Assembly: GCA_001797745.1 (NCBI GenBank)
Contig: MGQF01000098.1
Location: forward strand, 1 to 16,250
From: Deltaproteobacteria bacterium RBG_13_52_11
Lineage (GTDB): Bacteria; Desulfobacterota; B13-G15; RBG-16-54-18
Direction of reading: 5' to 3'
Length of the DNA stretch: 16,250 nucleotides
Program-made: the position numbers and the translations under genes
Shown: positions 5,516-13,363 of the stretch, one piece after another
Layout of the letters: each line of letters opens with the position of its first letter
Numbering within the stretch: the stretch's first letter is position 1
The notes under the pieces: generated by a model
What the model was told of the DNA's origin: nothing
The model's input: the letters and a program-made list of their open reading frames with translations, nothing else
The model's database searches: none

Positions 5516-6985
5516 ATGAAGTACTCGGTGGCTTGCAATTGGGACCCATCACTTTTAGAGCGCCTCAGCAAAGAGGCCTCTTCCGTGGATTCGCTTTTCG
5601 GCCAGATTACCGACGACCCTTTTGGCGGGGGGCGTGGTTCCTTTCTCGCTCCAAAGGGGGATCGGGATCAAGCGAAAGAATTCATCGCGGAAGCGCGGCG
5701 GCAAGGGTTTCACTTTAACTATCTCCTCAACGGCGCCTGCCAGGACAACCTCGAAATGACCCGGCAGGGAAATCGTGCCCTGTTTGACCATATCGAATGG
5801 GTCGCGTCGACAGGAGCCGACAAAGTAACCGTCACCCTGCCCATCATGCTGGTTTGGCTCAAACGCCATTTCCCCGAGTTCAAGGTGGTGGTATCCAGTT
5901 GGGCACGTGTGGCCAATGTCAAGCGCGCCAAATACTGGGCGGATATCGGCGCGGATGAGATCATCGTGGCCGAGTATGCCACCCGTGATTTCGCGGCCTT
6001 GAAGGCTATGCGGCGGGCCCTTGGCTGTAAAATCGAGGTCATTGCTAATCCCTCTTGCCTCTATATGTGTTATCTCGACACGAACCATATCAACATGATG
6101 ACCCATGCGGCCCAGGGCGGGCATGTGAGCGGCGGTTTTGTCCTGGACCACTGTCAGGTCTATTGCCAGCGGTTGAAACTGGGGCAGCCCGACGAACTCA
6201 TCAAGGCGCGCTGGGTGCGTCCGGAGGATGTCGGCGACTACGAGGAAATCGGGATTGATTCCCTCAAGCTCCTCGAACGATTCCGCAACACCGAGACCCT
6301 GATGCAGGTGGTTCGTGCCTATGAGGATCGGCGTTTTGACGGCAACTTCGTTGAGTTGTTGACCCTTCCCCGCCGTAATGCCTACAATCCGCCGAATCTG
6401 GAATACCTCATTAAGCCCGATCTGGTCAATATCGACTTGATGCTCGAGATGGCCGACATCTTCGGCTATTCCTTCTCCGATGTGATGCAGATAGATAATC
6501 GCGCCCTTGACGGTTTTGCGAAGCACTTCAAGACGCATGATTGCTATCACAGTTCTTGCGAGGAATGCGGGTACTGCAAACGCTGGGCGGAAAAAACGGT
6601 GCAGGTGGATGAGGAAAAACGCCAAGCGATTCTCAAGCGGTTCGACCGCTTTATCGAGGCCATCATCGAACGCCGGACGCTCGCGGAAAACGTGCTCCCG
6701 GATGTGAGCCATATCCAGATGAGCCCGGAAGCGGCTTCTGCACTCGACAGTCTGATGGTCTTTGTGCCGCCGCCCTTGGCGGATATCGCGCGGGTGAAGA
6801 CCATCAACGGCGCCGCGCAGATCGCGGGACAGCACAAAGGCCCGGAAACGGATGCGACAATCGGCACTGAAGCCATTGTGCATGCCTTCTGGCTCGGCAC
6901 CCCCGAGCCGACCCGCGAGCCTCTGCGGCAGGCCCTCGAACAGATGGGACTATGGCAGCACGTCCCTGCAGCAGAAAAGGCATGA
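5516..6985 (+). CDS. U32-family (peptidase U32 / UbiU-like) Fe-S protein, paralogue 1
   Basis: This 489-residue cytoplasmic protein has the U32 TIM-barrel pattern (YLLNGAC, GADKVTVTLPIM, VVVSSWARV, GADEIIVAEYATRDF). Named peptidases, members of this superfamily that have been studied (UbiU/UbiV, RlhA, TrhP) act in oxygen-independent hydroxylations and carry an Fe-S cluster. Cys75, Cys171, Cys181 and Cys185 (CLYMC), Cys213 and Cys217 (CQVYC), and the C-terminal C-x4-C-x2-C-x2-C set at 343/348/351/354 are the candidate ligands. Most recur in the second U32 protein at 14591-15853. The ATG follows AGGAGG by 9 bases. About 70 extra C-terminal residues are absent from the paralogue. A B12-type radical SAM gene follows by 63 bases. 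Expression probably comes from the sigma-54 promoter upstream. The substrate is unknown. Confidence 0.8.
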   Translation: MKYSVACNWDPSLLERLSKEASSVDSLFGQITDDPFGGGRGSFLAPKGDRDQAKEFIAEARRQGFHFNYLLNGACQDNLEMTRQGNRALFDHIEWVASTGADKVTVTLPIMLVWLKRHFPEFKVVVSSWARVANVKRAKYWADIGADEIIVAEYATRDFAALKAMRRALGCKIEVIANPSCLYMCYLDTNHINMMTHAAQGGHVSGGFVLDHCQVYCQRLKLGQPDELIKARWVRPEDVGDYEEIGIDSLKLLERFRNTETLMQVVRAYEDRRFDGNFVELLTLPRRNAYNPPNLEYLIKPDLVNIDLMLEMADIFGYSFSDVMQIDNRALDGFAKHFKTHDCYHSSCEECGYCKRWAEKTVQVDEEKRQAILKRFDRFIEAIIERRTLAENVLPDVSHIQMSPEAASALDSLMVFVPPPLADIARVKTINGAAQIAGQHKGPETDATIGTEAIVHAFWLGTPEPTREPLRQALEQMGLWQHVPAAEKA

Positions 6986-7048
6986 GGATATGGTGAGCCC
7001 GCAACAAGATCGTCCTCAGTGAGATCATAAATGCCGGAGGGAAAAACT

Positions 7049-8674
7049 ATGGCCAAGAAACACCTTAATTGTTTGCTCGTACATACCCCCAAATTTGATA
7101 ATTGGTATAAACCGCTCGGTGATTTTATATGGATTAATTACTTGCCCATGGGCATCTTCGCCTTAGCTGATAATCTTGTGCAGCACGGCTATTCGTCACA
7201 AATCGTGCACCTGGGCATTGAATGGATTGAAGATCACGCATTCGATCTCATCGATTATGTCGGGAAGGCCCGACCTGACGTCGTCGCGCTCTCCCTCCAT
7301 TGGCACTATCAGGCCTATGACGTTATCAAGGTCGCTGAGGCGATCAAGGCCCGGTATCCCGATATCTTTATCTGCGCGGGGGGATTTACCGCAAGCTATT
7401 ACCACAGGGAGATCCTCGAAGACTTCCCGTGCCTTGACGCCGTTATCCGGGGAGATGCGGAAGAACCCCTGCTGCGATTGGTCGAACAGGTGACGAAACA
7501 GAAGCGCGACTTACACCGGGTCCCGAACCTGACCTGGCGCACGGATGGCAGGATCATGGAGAACGAAGGCTTTTATTGCGCTACGGAAGCGGATCTCAAC
7601 GCATTGCGTTTTGCCAACCTCGCGCTCCTCAAGAACCACGAGACCTATGTTAATTACTTCGGACACCCCTTTATGTGGAAAAAGAGTTTTTCCAAGGAGC
7701 AGAATTTCCACCACCTTTCCATCGGCTCCAAGACATTCCCGTTGACTATCGGGAGGGGATGTCCCATGACGTGCACCTGGTGCGCCGGCAGCGCCCTCTC
7801 CCAGCGATTCATCACCAAACGCACCACGCCCATCTATAGGTCACTTGATAAGATACTGGAGTCCATCAAAGAGGCATTGTCCTATGGCTACGAGACGATG
7901 TACGTGGTCTTCGATCCCTATCCGGATAGACAGGAATTTTTTATAGATCTCTTTACCAAAATAAAAGAGAATAACATAACCTGCGAAATGGTCTTCGAGT
8001 GCCACGGTCTCCCCACGCGGCCGTTCATGGACGCGTTCCATGCCACGTTCCCCCATAAGGAATCTTTTTTGTGCATTTCTCCGGACACCGGATCGGAAAG
8101 GCTACGGAAGGTCCACAAACACAGCTTTTATGCAAATGAAGAACTGTTAGATTGCTTGCGTTATCTGAAGGAGTTACAGGTCAGTACGGAAGTCTTTTTT
8201 ACCTATGGTATTCCCGGCGAGACCCCTGATGATTTAAGGCAGACGATTAGACTCAAAAATTTCATCAAGAAAAGATTCAAGAACGTCCGTTGTATCAGGG
8301 TACTGTCCATAGAGATGGAACCGGGGTCCCCCTGGCATATGGATCCGCAAAAGTATGGTATTATCCATGATAGACAGAACTTCAAGGATTTTTACCGCGC
8401 GCATAGTTCGAAGTATAATCAGACCTATTCATCCTTGGGCTACTACATCCCCAACTATTTCCCCGGCACTAATGGGGTTCAGGATATCGCGGGTTTTGAA
8501 CGAGCCCTGCAAAAGATAAAATGCAGGCATTTCTGCTTTCTAAGCCCCAAAGCAAGAGAGTCCGGCCCAGCATGGACCGGGCGCTTGTTCTGCAATTTTC
8601 TCGCTTTTATGGACAGGCTAAAACGAAGGGAAACATGCAAAGATGAGACTGCACCATCTTTGCGTGGGTCTTGA
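7049..8674 (+). CDS. B12-binding-domain radical SAM enzyme 1
   Basis: This 541-residue cytoplasmic protein has an N-terminal cobalamin-binding-like Rossmann domain (about 5-150: LLVHTPKFDNW, RPDVVALSLHWHYQAYDV, ICAGGFTASYY, DAVIRGDAEEPLL). The radical SAM core carries GRGCPMTCTWC, with the [4Fe-4S] ligands Cys238, Cys242 and Cys245 in the C-x3-C-x2-C pattern. Later motifs SPDTGSERLRK and TYGIPGETPDD fit the barrel. Such enzymes use SAM, often with B12, for radical methylations, ring closures or C-C bond chemistry. The start at 7049 is preferred over the in-frame ATG at 7031 because GGAGG lies 8 bases upstream of it. It follows the U32 gene and precedes livK. The lack of a DxHxxG motif is usual for this class. 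The product formed is unknown. Confidence 0.88.
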   Translation: MAKKHLNCLLVHTPKFDNWYKPLGDFIWINYLPMGIFALADNLVQHGYSSQIVHLGIEWIEDHAFDLIDYVGKARPDVVALSLHWHYQAYDVIKVAEAIKARYPDIFICAGGFTASYYHREILEDFPCLDAVIRGDAEEPLLRLVEQVTKQKRDLHRVPNLTWRTDGRIMENEGFYCATEADLNALRFANLALLKNHETYVNYFGHPFMWKKSFSKEQNFHHLSIGSKTFPLTIGRGCPMTCTWCAGSALSQRFITKRTTPIYRSLDKILESIKEALSYGYETMYVVFDPYPDRQEFFIDLFTKIKENNITCEMVFECHGLPTRPFMDAFHATFPHKESFLCISPDTGSERLRKVHKHSFYANEELLDCLRYLKELQVSTEVFFTYGIPGETPDDLRQTIRLKNFIKKRFKNVRCIRVLSIEMEPGSPWHMDPQKYGIIHDRQNFKDFYRAHSSKYNQTYSSLGYYIPNYFPGTNGVQDIAGFERALQKIKCRHFCFLSPKARESGPAWTGRLFCNFLAFMDRLKRRETCKDETAPSLRGS

Positions 8675-8700
8675 GATAGTATGTGCGTTTAGGGTATAAC
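8671..8700 (+). promoter_or_regulatory. candidate sigma-70 promoter for livK
   Basis: TTGAGA (8671-8676) and TATAAC (8695-8700), each 5 of 6 to consensus, are separated by 18 bases. They lie just before the AAGGAGG of livK. The -35 overlaps the stop of the radical SAM gene. This would allow the importer to be transcribed apart from the enzymes; the start is predicted only. Confidence 0.4.
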
Positions 8701-8720
8701 ATAAAAAAGGAGGTATCATT

Positions 8721-9920
8721 ATGAAGGCATTCAGTAAGTTTGGAGTAGTAACCATTTTGTTTGTTCTCTGCTTTATCCTCGCGTGGCCGTTGTTTGCCTC
8801 TGCGGCGGCAAAGGCCCCCTACAAGATCGGGGTCAACCTTGAGCTGACCGGTCCGTGGGCGGAGATAACCAAGACCGTCAAAATGGCCATGGCGATGGAG
8901 GTGGAGCGGATCAACGCCCAGGGCGGCGTTGATGGGCATCCCCTGGAACTTGTCATCGAGGACAACGGCTTCGAACAGGGCAGGGCCGCAGCCATCATGA
9001 ACAAGTTCACCCGTGCAAAGGATATCCTGGCAGTCGTGGGGCCCTTTGAGGATCCCCTCCAGGCCACTACCAGGGCCATCGCCGAGCGGGAACAGATCAC
9101 CAACATCATCTTCTGCCCCTCCAACCCCATGGTGCGGGGCTTAAAGCAGCGGTGGTCCTTCAACATCGCCCAGAGCGACATCGTCGTCTCGCAAAAATTG
9201 GTGGATCTGTGCCTGGCCCGGGGGTATAAGAAGATCCTGGTCTTCCCAGGCAATTGGCCCCTGGCCTTGAGCCTGGCCAAGTATTTCAAGCAATTCGGTG
9301 AGGAAAAGGGAATCAAGGTCATCGTCTCCCAAGAGACCCACAACCCTACTGACATCGACATGACCCCACAACTCATCAAACTAAAGCCGATCATCGAGAA
9401 GGAAAAGGTGGATGCCTTCTATGCATGCACCGGCGGCCCTCCCGGGCCCATCATCGTCAAGAATCTGCGGGCCCTGGGCATTAAAACCCCGGTCCTTGGG
9501 ACCCATGCCTTCGGCTTCGGCTTTATCATTGCCCTTGGGGGAGCGGCAATGGAAGGGGTGGAGTTCGCGGCCGGGAAACCCGTGGTTCCCTATCAACTCG
9601 ATAAAGACGACCCGGTACAGCCCATCGTCATCGATTTCGACAAGCGGATGCAGGCTCGCTATGGGCAGGGGCTTGATCAGATAGCCGGCCATGCCCACGA
9701 TGCAACATGGCTTGTCTATGATGCTTTAAAGAGATGTGAAGGGAAGGTCACCAGGGCTCAATTCAGGGATGCCTTGGAGAACACCAAGGGGTTTAAGGCG
9801 TGCCATGGCATTTATAACTACAGCCCCACGGACCACGATGGCCTGAGTAAAAAGGATATGGTCTTCATCAGGATTGAAGGGGGGAAGTTCAAACGCATCA
9901 CCTTCGTCGGTACTAAATAG
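8721..9920 (+). CDS. livK: LivK-type periplasmic substrate-binding protein of an ABC importer
   Basis: This 399-residue exported protein captures the ligand in the periplasm and delivers it to the LivHM channel. A Sec signal peptide occupies about residues 1-30 (hydrophobic core VVTILFVLCFILAWPLF, cleavage near ASA-A). A type I periplasmic binding fold (Peripla_BP_6) follows: YKIGVNLELTGPWAE, MEVERINAQGGVDGHPLELV, then VGPFEDPLQATTRA. The ATG follows AAAGGAGG. The family takes leucine/isoleucine/valine but also amides, urea, aromatic acids and other small molecules, so specificity cannot be read from the name. Its place next to a U32/radical SAM pair suggests it may import that pathway's substrate. 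A strong terminator follows it, and a small unrelated gene separates it from livH. Confidence 0.9.
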   Translation: MKAFSKFGVVTILFVLCFILAWPLFASAAAKAPYKIGVNLELTGPWAEITKTVKMAMAMEVERINAQGGVDGHPLELVIEDNGFEQGRAAAIMNKFTRAKDILAVVGPFEDPLQATTRAIAEREQITNIIFCPSNPMVRGLKQRWSFNIAQSDIVVSQKLVDLCLARGYKKILVFPGNWPLALSLAKYFKQFGEEKGIKVIVSQETHNPTDIDMTPQLIKLKPIIEKEKVDAFYACTGGPPGPIIVKNLRALGIKTPVLGTHAFGFGFIIALGGAAMEGVEFAAGKPVVPYQLDKDDPVQPIVIDFDKRMQARYGQGLDQIAGHAHDATWLVYDALKRCEGKVTRAQFRDALENTKGFKACHGIYNYSPTDHDGLSKKDMVFIRIEGGKFKRITFVGTK

Positions 9921-9953
9921 GGGTTGAAGGTAAACATCATACGAGGTAGATTA

Positions 9954-9991
9954 GGGGGTGAGAGGAGAACTTATTCCGCTCACCCCCTTTT
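9954..9991 (+). terminator. rho-independent terminator after livK
   Basis: GGGGGTGAG (9954-9962) pairs perfectly with CTCACCCCC (9979-9987), with a further GGA/TCC inside after one mismatch, followed by TTTT. It should limit transcription from livK into downstream genes. Confidence 0.8.
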
Positions 9992-10071
9992 AAAAAGAGC
10001 GAAGGGCAACTGGTAACCGTGATATTTGCACGGCACCTACTCCTCCAAAATTCTGGGAAAGGAGTATTGCG

Positions 10072-10488
10072 ATGAAAAGCGCTTTGATTTTGATCGGCGT
10101 GATAGCTGTTACGGTCATCCAAGCAGCTATAGCCATCCCGGCCGATATGGATGATACGGTCAGAGCGAAGGTCAGTGAAGTGACCACTGGCTTTGAGGCC
10201 TTGGCACAGTCGGCATGCGAGTACCATGCCGCCACGGGTCAGTTCCCGGCGCAAGACTTCCCGATACGTGACCTTGTGGCCTTGTCGCAGAGCTATGGAA
10301 CGTTTAGCTGCCTCGCGAGGGCGAGCAAAGATGATATTACCTATAGGTTTACATTTAATAATGTAATTTCCAGTTCTCTAAATGGTTGCACACTAGACAT
10401 GAAGATTACGTACAACCCAAGTGAGGGGTACGTGAAGAGGTGGCTCTCCACCTCTACCCTCCCGGAGGGTTTGAGACCAAGGAACTGA
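10072..10488 (+). CDS. small secreted protein resembling a type IV pilin globular head
   Basis: This 138-residue protein has an N-terminal hydrophobic signal (about 1-22, likely cleavage near AIA-IP) that looks like a Sec signal peptide, not a prepilin leader: there is no FTLIE-type motif. The mature part begins with a helix (VSEVTTGFEALAQSACEYHAATGQFP) whose AxxxACEYxxxTGxFP pattern recalls the pilin alpha-1/alpha-beta loop. It ends in RWLSTSTLPEGLRPR, like the disulfide-loop end of pilins. Cys49, Cys80 and Cys106 could form one disulfide. The ATG follows AAAGGAG. It sits between livK and livH and is bracketed by terminators, so it may be an inserted unit. The pilin likeness is my pattern judgement; it may be a family I do not know. 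Confidence 0.6.
   Translation: MKSALILIGVIAVTVIQAAIAIPADMDDTVRAKVSEVTTGFEALAQSACEYHAATGQFPAQDFPIRDLVALSQSYGTFSCLARASKDDITYRFTFNNVISSSLNGCTLDMKITYNPSEGYVKRWLSTSTLPEGLRPRN
10436..10470 (+). repeat. two adjacent hairpins at the 3' end of the pilin-like gene
   Basis: AGAGGTGG-CTCT-CCACCTCT (10436-10455) is a perfect 8-bp stem with a 4-base loop. It is followed immediately by ACCCTCC-C-GGAGGGT (10456-10470). Both lie inside the coding region just before the stop. They could stabilise the mRNA or slow ribosomes; no T-run follows, so they are not a canonical terminator. Confidence 0.5.
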
Positions 10489-10576
10489 GGAGTGTGAGAT
10501 ACCCTTTGCCATTAAGATATATAACGTTGATTCATAGGGGTTAAGGCCCGGAAAGGATATCCGGTAAGATTACAGG

Positions 10577-10607
10577 GGGGTGTGAAACATCGGCTCCACC
10601 CCTTTTT
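10577..10607 (+). terminator. rho-independent terminator between the pilin-like gene and livH
   Basis: GGGGTG (10577-10582) pairs with CACCCC (10597-10602), followed by TTTTT (10603-10607). It ends 28 bases before the livH ATG. Read-through would lower permease expression relative to the binding protein. The short stem with a 14-base loop makes it weaker than the terminator after livK. Confidence 0.6.
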
Positions 10608-10635
10608 ATACTCAGGGAGAATCGAGGGAGATTTT

Positions 10636-11526
10636 ATGGATCCGTGGGGCCTCATACCCCAACTGCTCATCTCAGGCATCACCATGGGGGCCATCTATGC
10701 CCTGGTTGCCCTGGGATTTGTTACCATTGTCAAGGCCTCCCAGATCATAAACTTTGCCCAGGGGGAGTTCGTCATGTTAGGGGGGGTGATCACCTTCTTC
10801 TTTATCAAAGGAGCCGGGCTCTCCTACCCTCTCGCGGCCCTGATGGCTGTGATTGTTGTCGTCATCATCGGTTTCCTCCTCCATGTGCTCGTCATCTATC
10901 CCTTGCGGAAGGCCTCTACCCTTATTCTCATCATGGCCACCCTGGGTGCATCCATTGTCCTCAGCAACACCAGCGCGCTGCTTTTCGGGACATTACCCAA
11001 GACCCTCACCTCCTTTTCCGGCGAGCAACCCTTGGAGATAGGAGGCGTTCTCATCGTCCCCCAGAGCCTTTGGGTCCTCGGAGCCACCGTCTGCCTGCTT
11101 CTGTCGCTCCATTTCCTCTCGCACCGGACCCTCTTGGGCAAGGCCATGGAGGCAAGTTCAACTGATCCGCTGGGTGCTGATCTCGTGGGGATTTCGAGAA
11201 ACCTCATGGTCTTTTTTGCCTTCGGGGTGAGCGCGGCGATGGGGTCCATTGCCGGGGTTCTTGTCACCCCGCTCTTTTATACAAGCTATAGTGCGGGGAC
11301 GCTGCTGGGATTAAAGGGTTTTATCGCCGCGGTCTTGGGCGGTTGGGGGAAAAACAGCGGTGCAATCCTTGGTGGTTTTGCCTTGGGTATTGTGGAATCC
11401 TTAAGTGTCGCCTTCATCCCTTCTGGTTACAAGGATGGAGTGGCCTTTGCGGTTCTGTTGTTGATCCTCTATTTTAGGCCCAAAGGAATCCTGGGTTCAC
11501 CCTTCATCGATAGTCGCCGATGGTAA
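10636..11526 (+). CDS. livH: LivH-type ABC permease
   Basis: This inner-membrane permease of 296 residues forms the transport channel with LivM. It has about eight hydrophobic helices and the family landmarks LISGITMGAIYALVALG near the start, INFAQGEFVMLG (about 38-49) and GLKGFIAAVLGGWG toward the C-terminus. The ATG at 10636 is chosen because GAGGGAG lies just upstream and the N-terminus then matches normal LivH. The longer frame to 10582 would run through a terminator hairpin. It overlaps livM by 7 bases, and the livHMGF genes all overlap, so they form one tightly coupled unit. Confidence 0.93.
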   Translation: MDPWGLIPQLLISGITMGAIYALVALGFVTIVKASQIINFAQGEFVMLGGVITFFFIKGAGLSYPLAALMAVIVVVIIGFLLHVLVIYPLRKASTLILIMATLGASIVLSNTSALLFGTLPKTLTSFSGEQPLEIGGVLIVPQSLWVLGATVCLLLSLHFLSHRTLLGKAMEASSTDPLGADLVGISRNLMVFFAFGVSAAMGSIAGVLVTPLFYTSYSAGTLLGLKGFIAAVLGGWGKNSGAILGGFALGIVESLSVAFIPSGYKDGVAFAVLLLILYFRPKGILGSPFIDSRRW

Positions 11527-12593
11527 AAGAGCATCAGCGTGAGTTTAGAAAGAGGGACCTCTTGTATACGGCGGGGCTATGGTTGATTTCTTTGATCTTG
11601 CCTGATCCTCACCTGCCCTATAGAAGGGAATTTATTAAAAAGAGGGATTTCTTGTATCTCGGCGCCCTGATGCTGCTCCCGGTGATCTGGCCTGATTCCC
11701 TCTTCCTGATGGTCCTGGCGGGGATTTATGCCATTTTGTCCCTGGGGTTGAGTCTCTTTCTGGGGTATGCCGGGCAGATCTCGCTGGGGCATGCCGCCTT
11801 TTTCGGGATCGGGGCCTATACAACCGCCATCCTCACCACCCGCTATGGGGTTCCCCCCTTGGGGGCCTTCTGGGCCTCAGCTGTTGCGGCTGCCGCCTTT
11901 GCCTATCTCATTGGCAAACCCATCCTCAAACTCAAGGGGTACTTCTTGGCCTTGGCCACGCTCGGGTTTGGGGAGATCTTCTTGGTCATCGTCAGGGAAT
12001 CAAGGAGTCTCACGGGCGGGGTCAGCGGGATCTTCGGCGTCCCCTGGTTCTCCCTGGCCGGGTTCACGTTCGACACCTATCTTAAACAATACTATCTGGT
12101 CTGGGGGGTCCTCATCGGGTTAGTCCTCTTTGCGAAAAACCTGGTTCGATCAAAGATGGGCAGGGCCCTGTTGGCTGTTGCGGCGAGTGAAGATGCTGCT
12201 GCCAGCGTCGGCATCAATGTGGTTCGGGTCAAGGTAGGGGTCTTTGTGATCAGCGCCGCCTTCGCCGGCTTTGCCGGGAGCCTGTTCGCCGGCGTCATGT
12301 CCACGGCCAGCCCTGGTGCCTTCGGCTTGGGATTGTCTGTTCTCATCGTCATGATGGTTATCATGGGGGGTATGGGCACCCTGTATGGCCCCATCTTCTC
12401 GGCGGTCTTCCTCACCTGGCTCACGGATGTCCTCGGAGGATACCAGGAATACAGTCTTCCCATCTTTGGCGTGATTTTGATTCTCCTGCTCATCTTCTTC
12501 CCCGACGGTGTCGGGACCCGTCTGAATGCCCGGTTGATCTATCTCATTAGCTACTGGGGGAGAAAGAGGAGGAGGGAAAGGGTCGAGAGGTGA
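11520..12593 (+). CDS. livM: LivM-type ABC permease with duplicated N-terminal segment
   Basis: This second inner-membrane permease subunit has 357 residues and roughly nine to ten helices. It carries the LivM pattern LGYAGQISLGHAAFFGIGAYTTAIL (from about residue 80) and the loop VAASEDAAASVGINVVRVKVGVFVISAAFAG. Oddity: residues 11-40 and 41-70 are an imperfect tandem repeat (KRDLLY...LPDPHL and KRDFLY...WPDSLF), adding a hydrophobic segment at the N-terminus. The ATG overlaps the livH stop. The C-terminus ends in a basic tail (WGRKRRRERVER). It pairs with LivH and the ATPases LivG and LivF. Confidence 0.92.
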   Translation: MVKEHQREFRKRDLLYTAGLWLISLILPDPHLPYRREFIKKRDFLYLGALMLLPVIWPDSLFLMVLAGIYAILSLGLSLFLGYAGQISLGHAAFFGIGAYTTAILTTRYGVPPLGAFWASAVAAAAFAYLIGKPILKLKGYFLALATLGFGEIFLVIVRESRSLTGGVSGIFGVPWFSLAGFTFDTYLKQYYLVWGVLIGLVLFAKNLVRSKMGRALLAVAASEDAAASVGINVVRVKVGVFVISAAFAGFAGSLFAGVMSTASPGAFGLGLSVLIVMMVIMGGMGTLYGPIFSAVFLTWLTDVLGGYQEYSLPIFGVILILLLIFFPDGVGTRLNARLIYLISYWGRKRRRERVER

Positions 12594-13363
12594 TGTCGCT
12601 TCTCGCGGTAGATAAGATAAGCAAGAGCTACGACGGCGTTCTTGCCCTGAACCGGGTTTCGCTCGCCGTGCGCCAAGGGACCATTAAGGGGTTGATTGGT
12701 CCTAATGGGGCGGGCAAGACCACCCTTTGTCACCTGATCAGCGGGCTGGAAAGACCCACCTCGGGAACGATCTCCTTCGGAGAGGTGGACATTACCGGGA
12801 AAGAACCTTATGAGATCGCCGCCTTGGGAGTGGGGAGGACCTTTCAGGCACTCCAGACGTGGGGAAACATGACCGTGGTTGAAAATATATTGGCGGGGAT
12901 GCACACAAGGTTACCGGGAGATTTTTTTTCCTGTGGGTTGTGGCTCCCCTGGATACACAAAGGAGAAAAAGGCGCTTTGCCGGAGGCCAAGGAGATCTTA
13001 GAATCCCTTGGTCTCCTGGGCAGGTGGAAATGGCCTGCCTCTCAACTCTCTTTTGGTCAACAGAAAATGCTTGAGTTGGGGAGGGCCCTGGCCATGCAGC
13101 CAAAGCTCCTGCTGCTGGATGAGCCGGCTGCCGGGCTGACCCCTGCCGAGGTAAAAAAACTTTCAGAAAAGGTATGCCAACTCAGAGAAAAAGGAATTAC
13201 CATCTTGGTAGTGGAACATCACCTGGGAATGGTCATGGAGATAGCGGATGAGGTAGCGGTGCTCCACAATGGTGAACTCATCGCTGAAGGTACTCCTGAG
13301 GCAGTGAAAAAAGATCCCCGCGTCATCAAGGCATACCTGAAGGGCGGAGGGGTTGATGCTTAG
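12593..13363 (+). CDS. livG: LivG-type ABC transporter ATPase
   Basis: This cytoplasmic ATPase of 256 residues drives the LivHM importer. Walker A GPNGAGKT is at 36-43, the Q-loop is Gln85 (GRTFQ), the signature LSFGQ is at 152-156, Walker B LLLLDE is at 172-177, and the switch His lies in VVEHHLG. The long insert after the Q-loop (about 90-150) and the end GTPEAVKKDPRVIKAYLKGG are typical of LivG. The ATG at 12593 overlaps the livM stop by one base (TGATG); a GTG at 12590 would add one residue. GGAGGG lies upstream. Confidence 0.93.
   Translation: MSLLAVDKISKSYDGVLALNRVSLAVRQGTIKGLIGPNGAGKTTLCHLISGLERPTSGTISFGEVDITGKEPYEIAALGVGRTFQALQTWGNMTVVENILAGMHTRLPGDFFSCGLWLPWIHKGEKGALPEAKEILESLGLLGRWKWPASQLSFGQQKMLELGRALAMQPKLLLLDEPAAGLTPAEVKKLSEKVCQLREKGITILVVEHHLGMVMEIADEVAVLHNGELIAEGTPEAVKKDPRVIKAYLKGGGVDA

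Noticed and set aside
5555..6883. 442-codon minus-strand frame opposite U32-1
   Set aside because: Composition is that of an antisense shadow and the plus-strand frame has a good ribosome binding site and a paralogue.
8675..8720. Search for a sigma-54 promoter before livK
   Set aside because: No GG-N10-GC element is present; a sigma-70-like pair fits better.
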